This document shows, piece by piece, positions 5,870-9,663 of a DNA stretch of 9,663 nt. A model generated the notes under the pieces. That model did not search any database and was not told where the DNA came from. It saw only the letters and a program-made list of their open reading frames with translations. The DNA comes from a bacterium (GTDB taxonomy: Bacteria; Latescibacterota; UBA2968; UBA8231): positions 1 through 9,663 of the forward strand of contig JAQCJA010000140.1 of the NCBI GenBank assembly GCA_027593305.1. The letters run 5' to 3'. A program made the position numbers and the translations under genes. The first letter of the stretch is position 1, and each line of letters starts with the position of its first letter.

Positions 5870-6745
5870 GTGAGTGAGGATCCCATCATCCGACCGGAGG
5901 ACCGGGAGGACGAGCGACTGATCGACTACCTCTTCGAGCTCTACGGCTACGTGATCCTGCAACAGGCGGTGGCGCCGGCGGATACGGCGCAGATGAACCA
6001 GTGGGCCGACGCGCACCAGCACTTCATGGAGACGGCCCGGCCGACGCGGGGTCACGAGGACAGCCAATGGATCGGCCACGTCGAGACCCATACCTACAGC
6101 GGTCCGGACGGCATCAACTTCCAGAACATCGTCGAGGCGGGGCCGGTCTTCGAACGGCACATCGATCACCCCTGCTGGATTGGCCACATCCGGCGCTTCA
6201 TTGACACACCGCGCAACGGCCTGTCCCTGCACGAGACGTTGCTCAATATCCGCGGGCAGGGAGGTTACATCGGCATCCACAGCGGCGGGCATCTGTCGAT
6301 CCCCTACATGAGCTTCCGTCAGCCGAATACCGGTGCCTGGATGGTGGGGCAGATCAATGTGATCACCGCCCTCACCGACATCGGCCCGGGAGACGGGGCG
6401 ACAACGGTGATTCGCGGCAGTCACAAAGCAGCCTTGCCACACCCGAAGCTGGCCGAAGCCGATGTCGTCTACCGCAGCGACGAGGCGGCAGGCATCGCCG
6501 TCGGCATGCAGGAACTGCATATGAGCAAGGGGGATGTCCTGTTGTTCACCGATGCCATCACCCATGGCTCGGCACAACGCACGAACCCCGGACAGCGTCG
6601 CATGGTCCTGTATCGCTATTCGCCCCGTTGGATCCGCACCCGCTTCAACTACGAACCGTCGGCGCGCCTGCTGGCGAGTCTGAGCGATACGCAGCGGACC
6701 ATCATCCATCCCATACCTGCGCGTCGTCCCCCCGAAATCGTATGA
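5870..6745 (+). CDS. PhyH-family protein with a non-canonical iron site (H-S-G instead of H-x-D)
   Basis: The 291-residue protein has the layout of the phytanoyl-CoA dioxygenase family, a double-stranded beta-helix oxygenase fold. An N-terminal helical part includes LFELYGYVILQQAVAP (21-36). The core includes GDGATTVIRGSHK (174-186), the GDVLLFTDAITHGS strand with distal His232, and RRMVLYRYSPRW with Arg243 eleven residues after that His. The same His-Arg spacing binds 2-oxoglutarate in human PHYH. The expected proximal H-x-D appears as H137-S138-G139 (GIHSGGHLS), so the carboxylate ligand of Fe(II) is absent. The motif recalls the HxG/HxA of non-heme iron halogenases, but could also mark a hydroxylase subgroup with an altered site or a non-catalytic member. 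The second PhyH gene lies 123 bp downstream on the same strand, possibly co-transcribed. The substrate is unknown; fold call sure, chemistry open. Confidence 0.85.
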   Translation: MSEDPIIRPEDREDERLIDYLFELYGYVILQQAVAPADTAQMNQWADAHQHFMETARPTRGHEDSQWIGHVETHTYSGPDGINFQNIVEAGPVFERHIDHPCWIGHIRRFIDTPRNGLSLHETLLNIRGQGGYIGIHSGGHLSIPYMSFRQPNTGAWMVGQINVITALTDIGPGDGATTVIRGSHKAALPHPKLAEADVVYRSDEAAGIAVGMQELHMSKGDVLLFTDAITHGSAQRTNPGQRRMVLYRYSPRWIRTRFNYEPSARLLASLSDTQRTIIHPIPARRPPEIV

Positions 6746-6868
6746 ACGATCGGGATCTATGCTATCTGTCCGCCGAAGATCTGCCGGACGCCGGATGAGC
6801 TATCTTGGCTGGACGCTTCGAACAACTGGCCCCCTGGGCGCAGAACCTGCCACCTCTCGGAGAATGAC

Positions 6869-7723
6869 ATGCTGACACAGGATCAGATCGATGCCTTCCA
6901 CAATGATGGCTTCACCCTCTGTCCCGGGTTTCTCGACACGGACACGGTGCGCGGCCTGTTGGCCGAAGCCGATGAGGTGATCGCCGGCAACACCCGGGCG
7001 AAGCACAATCCTGAACGCATGGAGATGGAGCCGGAACAGCCGCCGGAGGGCACCGCCGTACGGCGGTTGTACGAGCCATGCAGCTACTATCCGCGGGCGC
7101 AGGCGCTGGCAGAGTTGGCGAAGCTGCTCGACAACGTCGAGCAACTGTTCGGGCCGAACCTGCTGTTTCACTACAGCAAGCTGAACATGAAACCTGCCGA
7201 GGTCGGGTCCGTCGTCGAGTGGCATCAGGATCTGTCGTACTATCCCATGACCAACAGCGATTCGCTCGCGGTCCTGTTCTACCTAGATGACACGGACGAG
7301 AGCAACGGCGCGCTGAAGATCCTGCCGGGAGCCCACCATGCGGCGTTGATGAACCACAGCATCGATGGCTTCTTTCAGGGGCGGGTGACGGAACCGGTGG
7401 ATGAGTCGCAGGCCGTGTCGCTCTGCGGCCCGGCGGGTACGGCGATCTTCATGCATGGCCTGGCGCCGCACGCATCGGCGCCGAATGCATCGACGCGTGA
7501 TCGGCGGACTCTGATTCTCAGCTACCGCGCCGCCGATGCGTACCCGATCTACAACGGGCCGATGACGCACAAACACGACCTGCATGCACGACTCGTGCGC
7601 GGTGTGCGTCCCTCCGTGGCTCGCTTCAACATGACGGCATTTCCGATCCCGCTGTACAAGGACGAAGTGGCATCACTCTACGATCTGCAGCAACGCTCCC
7701 GCGAGGGTCGGTTACAGGGCTGA
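6869..7723 (+). CDS. PhyH-family Fe(II)/2-oxoglutarate dioxygenase
   Basis: The 284-residue protein begins MLTQDQIDAFHNDGFTLCPGF, the typical PhyH opening, with GGAGA (6859-6863) 5 nt before the ATG. All active-site residues of the family are present: H119-Q120-D121 (VEWHQDLSYYP) and distal His201 (LAPHASAPNAS) bind Fe(II), and Arg212, eleven residues later (RDRRTLILSYRAAD), fits the 2-oxoglutarate carboxylate. DESNGALKILPGAHH (143-157) is the conserved strand-turn before the variable lid. The enzyme would hydroxylate an aliphatic C-H bond with O2 and 2-oxoglutarate, giving succinate and CO2. The substrate cannot be read from sequence, and despite the family name need not be phytanoyl-CoA. 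It is soluble and cytoplasmic. It follows another PhyH gene and ends 5 bp from the convergent ankyrin gene. Confidence 0.93.
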   Translation: MLTQDQIDAFHNDGFTLCPGFLDTDTVRGLLAEADEVIAGNTRAKHNPERMEMEPEQPPEGTAVRRLYEPCSYYPRAQALAELAKLLDNVEQLFGPNLLFHYSKLNMKPAEVGSVVEWHQDLSYYPMTNSDSLAVLFYLDDTDESNGALKILPGAHHAALMNHSIDGFFQGRVTEPVDESQAVSLCGPAGTAIFMHGLAPHASAPNASTRDRRTLILSYRAADAYPIYNGPMTHKHDLHARLVRGVRPSVARFNMTAFPIPLYKDEVASLYDLQQRSREGRLQG

Positions 7724-7728
7724 CTGCA

Positions 7729-8823
7729 TCAACCGGGTTGCAGAAAGATGCACTCCCGACGCGAGAGGTCCCAGGGCGTCTTGCCGGAGAAGTCACTGGC
7801 GTTGGTATCGGCCTCGAGCAGAAGCAGAACTTCTGCCGCCTCCACTCGTCCCAGGAACGTCGCCCGGTGCAGGGGCGTGCGGCCCGTGGCGTCGACGGCG
7901 TCGATGTCGGCTCCAGCCCCGGCCAGAAGCCACAGCATATCCACGTGATTCCACGCCGCCGCAGTGTGCATGGCGGTGCGCAGCGCCAGGTTTCCGGCGT
8001 CGGCATCGGCCCGGTGCTTGAGCAGCCAGGCGGCGCACGCCGTGGCGTTGTTGCGTGCCGCCCAATGCAAGGGTGTCATGCCTCCTTCGCCCGGGCGTTG
8101 CACAGCATCGCGGTCGTCGGCGACGATCGCCCGTACCCGGTCGACGTCATCGAGGCCGGCGGCGGAGAGGATGTCGTAGCGGGCGCCCTGTTCGATGAGG
8201 CTGCGAGCGACCTCGTGTTTGCGCCACTGCCAAACCGGATCCAGGGTGGAGCTGGCAGTTCCAAGAGGGGGGGCGACGGCTTCGTGCAGGACGGTGGTGC
8301 CACGCTCACCGTTGCCGGTGATGACACTCTCGGGATCGGCGCCGTGACCGATCAACAGTTCGACGAACTCCGGGCGCAATCCGAGACTGGCAACCCAGTA
8401 CAACAGGGAGATGTTGGCCACACCTTCGGGGTTGGCCGGCTCGATGGTGCAGGATGCATCACCGATGCCGGCAGCCAGTACGAGGCGCAGTCCTGCAAGA
8501 TTGTTGCTCTGCACCGCTGCGTGCAGCGGGGACAACTGCCCGGGGCCGAGTTCGCACGACCGAACGCCATGTGCAAGCAGCAGTTGCACCGCCGCCTCGG
8601 TTCCCCGAAACTGAAGCGCTGCGTGCAGGGCTGCTTGCCCGACGCTCTTGATCAGTTCAGGTTGATGGCGCAACAGCGCCGCCATGCGATCCACTTCACA
8701 ACGGGCGGTCTGGCCACTCTGGTCACGCGCAGCGTAGAGGATGAAGCGCGTTTCGGCATCGGTCAGGCCACGGCCTTCACGGGACGAGAGGTGGTTGATG
8801 ATTTTTCGCGTCAGGTAGTCCAT
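7729..8823 (-). CDS. Ankyrin-repeat protein
   Basis: The 364-residue protein consists largely of ankyrin repeats. Clear units are LSPLHAAVQSNNLAGLRLVLAAG (97-119), ISLLYWVASLG...LLIGHGADP (138-164), TPLHWAARNNATACAAWLLKHRAD (250-273), AMHTAAAWNHVDMLWLLAGAGAD (284-306) and TPLHRATFLGRVEAAEVLLLLEAD (316-339). More divergent ones lie at about 65-90 and 178-217, and a partial final one is at 346-355 (SGKTPWDLS). The N-terminal 60 residues are helical and unrelated to ankyrin. Ankyrin repeats bind other proteins, so this is a likely cytoplasmic interaction protein with no enzymatic domain and no signal peptide or membrane helix. No good ribosome binding site precedes the ATG. A long open frame on the opposite strand (7738-8946) is its shadow. 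It is alone on its strand here; its partner is unknown. Confidence 0.9.
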   Translation of the reverse strand: MDYLTRKIINHLSSREGRGLTDAETRFILYAARDQSGQTARCEVDRMAALLRHQPELIKSVGQAALHAALQFRGTEAAVQLLLAHGVRSCELGPGQLSPLHAAVQSNNLAGLRLVLAAGIGDASCTIEPANPEGVANISLLYWVASLGLRPEFVELLIGHGADPESVITGNGERGTTVLHEAVAPPLGTASSTLDPVWQWRKHEVARSLIEQGARYDILSAAGLDDVDRVRAIVADDRDAVQRPGEGGMTPLHWAARNNATACAAWLLKHRADADAGNLALRTAMHTAAAWNHVDMLWLLAGAGADIDAVDATGRTPLHRATFLGRVEAAEVLLLLEADTNASDFSGKTPWDLSRRECIFLQPG

Positions 8824-8989
8824 CCGGTCAATGCAATAGTCTCGCCGGGGCTGCGTCGAGGACGGCGGGCCGGGCGGGCTTGGACGTCATTTGCTAAGTC
8901 CTTGATTTATCTGATCTTGGGAAAAGATGCGAAAATCCAGAAATAGGTGCCTGAACAGGGCCAGAACCGGGGGTTCCGGCACAATTCCT

Positions 8990-9019
8990 TTGACATACCC
9001 CCACGGAACTCACTAGCGT
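8990..9019 (+). promoter_or_regulatory. Possible sigma-70 promoter of the molybdo-iron-sulfur gene
   Basis: A perfect -35 TTGACA (8990-8995) is followed after 18 bp by TAGCGT (9014-9019), which keeps the key T-A-----T positions of the -10 box. Transcription would start near 9026, giving a leader of about 30 nt. The -10 match is only 3 of 6. An inverted repeat GAACC/GGTTC (8964-8976) lies just upstream and could be an operator or chance. Confidence 0.4.
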
Positions 9020-9054
9020 CTGCGGGCCACGCACCCCTTTCGAGGTGAAGCAAG

Positions 9055-9663
9055 ATGAACGAGCACAAAAACAACAACGACGAGGCCAAGTCCGCCGTTT
9101 CACGCCGCGGATTCCTCAAAGGCATCGGCGGCGGCTTCCTTGGCTCAGCCGCTGTGGGCACGGGTCTTCTGGGTGAGCAGGTGCAGGCCGCCATCAGCGG
9201 TCCACCGACCATGTCGGGACCGCAACGGATCACGCTGCACATCAACGGCACACAACGACAGCTTGAAGTGGAACCACGAACCACGCTGCTGGAGGCGCTG
9301 CGCGACCGCCTCCAGTTGACGGGCTCCAAGGAGGTCTGTGACCGCGGTCAATGTGGCGCCTGTACGGTCCTCATCGATGGCGTGGCTGTGCTCGCCTGTA
9401 TGACCCTTGCCGCAGACGTCGGTCAGCGTGAGGTGACAACCGTCGAAGGGCTGGCACCGGATGGGCAGATGAATGACCTGCAGCACGCCTTCGTTGCGCA
9501 GGATGCGCTCATGTGCGGGTTCTGCACGCCCGGCTTCGTCATGGCCGGCGAGGCGCTGCTGCGCACCAATCCAGCGCCGACGGCGGACGAGATCCGCATG
9601 GGTGTATCCGGAAACCTGTGCCGCTGTGGCACCTATCCGAAGGTATTCGAAGCCATCGAGGTG
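9055..9663 (+). CDS. Tat-exported [2Fe-2S] subunit of a xanthine oxidase-family enzyme, PaoA/YagT-like (partial at right edge)
   Basis: The 203 visible codons start at the ATG with GAGGTGA 6 nt upstream. Residues 16-22 read SRRGFLK, a canonical twin-arginine motif, followed by a Gly/Ala-rich hydrophobic stretch and an AxA-like end (VQAAIS, 43-48). The protein is therefore folded with its clusters and exported to the periplasm. Two cluster domains follow. A plant-ferredoxin-type domain has Cys95, Cys100, Cys103 and Cys115 (CDRGQCGAC...AC). An all-helical domain has Cys154, Cys157, Cys189 and Cys191 (CGFCTPG...CRCG). Similarity is closest to E. coli PaoA (YagT), the iron-sulfur subunit of the periplasmic aldehyde oxidoreductase; IorA-type subunits are an alternative. 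The protein is near its end at the window edge. FAD and molybdenum cofactor subunits would be expected next but are not visible. Confidence 0.93.
   Translation, partial: MNEHKNNNDEAKSAVSRRGFLKGIGGGFLGSAAVGTGLLGEQVQAAISGPPTMSGPQRITLHINGTQRQLEVEPRTTLLEALRDRLQLTGSKEVCDRGQCGACTVLIDGVAVLACMTLAADVGQREVTTVEGLAPDGQMNDLQHAFVAQDALMCGFCTPGFVMAGEALLRTNPAPTADEIRMGVSGNLCRCGTYPKVFEAIEV

Noticed and set aside
5756..6709. A 317-codon minus-strand open frame
   Set aside because: It is antisense to the first PhyH gene, whose plus-strand product has clear family motifs. The antisense translation is Arg/Val/Asp-rich without recognisable domains.
6768..6789. An inverted repeat, GTCCG/CGGAC, after the first PhyH gene
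   Set aside because: It is a 5-bp stem with a 12-nt loop and no T tract, not enough to call a terminator. The two PhyH genes could still be co-transcribed.
8914..8928. A small hairpin, ATCTT/AAGAT, in the AT-rich part of the gap before 9055
   Set aside because: The stem is only 5 bp and weak, with no T tract. It is too small to call a terminator or operator.
7738..8946. A 402-codon open frame on the plus strand
   Set aside because: It lies opposite the ankyrin gene, whose minus-strand protein has unmistakable repeats. The plus-strand translation shows no family features and is a GC-rich shadow frame.

Overview
This 9.66-kb window is a GC-rich bacterial chromosome segment with dense, short-spaced genes. 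The ECF sigma factor, Tat-exported molybdo-iron-sulfur subunit, YhbW-like flavin oxidoreductase and phytanoyl-CoA dioxygenase (PhyH) pair suggest a Pseudomonadota member, probably an environmental gammaproteobacterium. That placement is an inference from gene content; no rRNA or other marker gene is present. I saw no tRNA, insertion sequence, CRISPR array, phage gene or integrase.

Layout. At the left edge is the 5' part of an SGNH/GDSL-type hydrolase (minus, runs off the edge). A 163-bp divergent gap follows; it carries a terminator-like hairpin with a seven-T tract and several competing inverted repeats. Next is a three-gene plus-strand operon (504-3249): an ECF sigma factor, a translationally coupled one-TM protein with C-terminal HEAT-like repeats (the probable anti-sigma factor), and an exported DUF4097-like protein built from about ten 18-residue Gly-rich repeats. 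Converging on it is a Cys-type glutathione peroxidase (minus, 3369-3851). Divergent from the peroxidase is a luciferase-like flavin oxidoreductase that starts with TTG (plus, 3926-4930). A seven-helix membrane protein of unknown function follows (minus, 4949-5665). Then come two PhyH-family genes (plus, 5870-6745 and 6869-7723), an ankyrin-repeat protein (minus, 7729-8823), and, after a 231-bp gap with a possible sigma-70 promoter, a Tat-targeted [2Fe-2S] subunit of a xanthine oxidase-family enzyme (plus, from 9055, cut by the right edge).

How the genes work together. Only the sigma/HEAT/DUF4097 block is clearly one functional unit: a likely cell-envelope signalling module. The remaining genes look like an accessory oxidative-metabolism neighbourhood (peroxidase, flavin monooxygenase-like enzyme, two non-heme iron oxygenase-fold proteins, molybdenum hydroxylase) in alternating orientation, so most are probably separate transcription units. 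The most notable single observation is that the first PhyH protein has H-S-G where the iron-binding H-x-D is expected, while its neighbour has a normal H-Q-D.

No gene-free stretch exceeds 300 bases. The longest gaps are 341-503, 5666-5869 and 8824-9054. I found nothing convincing in 5666-5869 beyond the two ribosome binding sites. The 6746-6868 gap holds only the second PhyH gene's ribosome binding site and a weak GTCCG/CGGAC inverted repeat (6768-6789).
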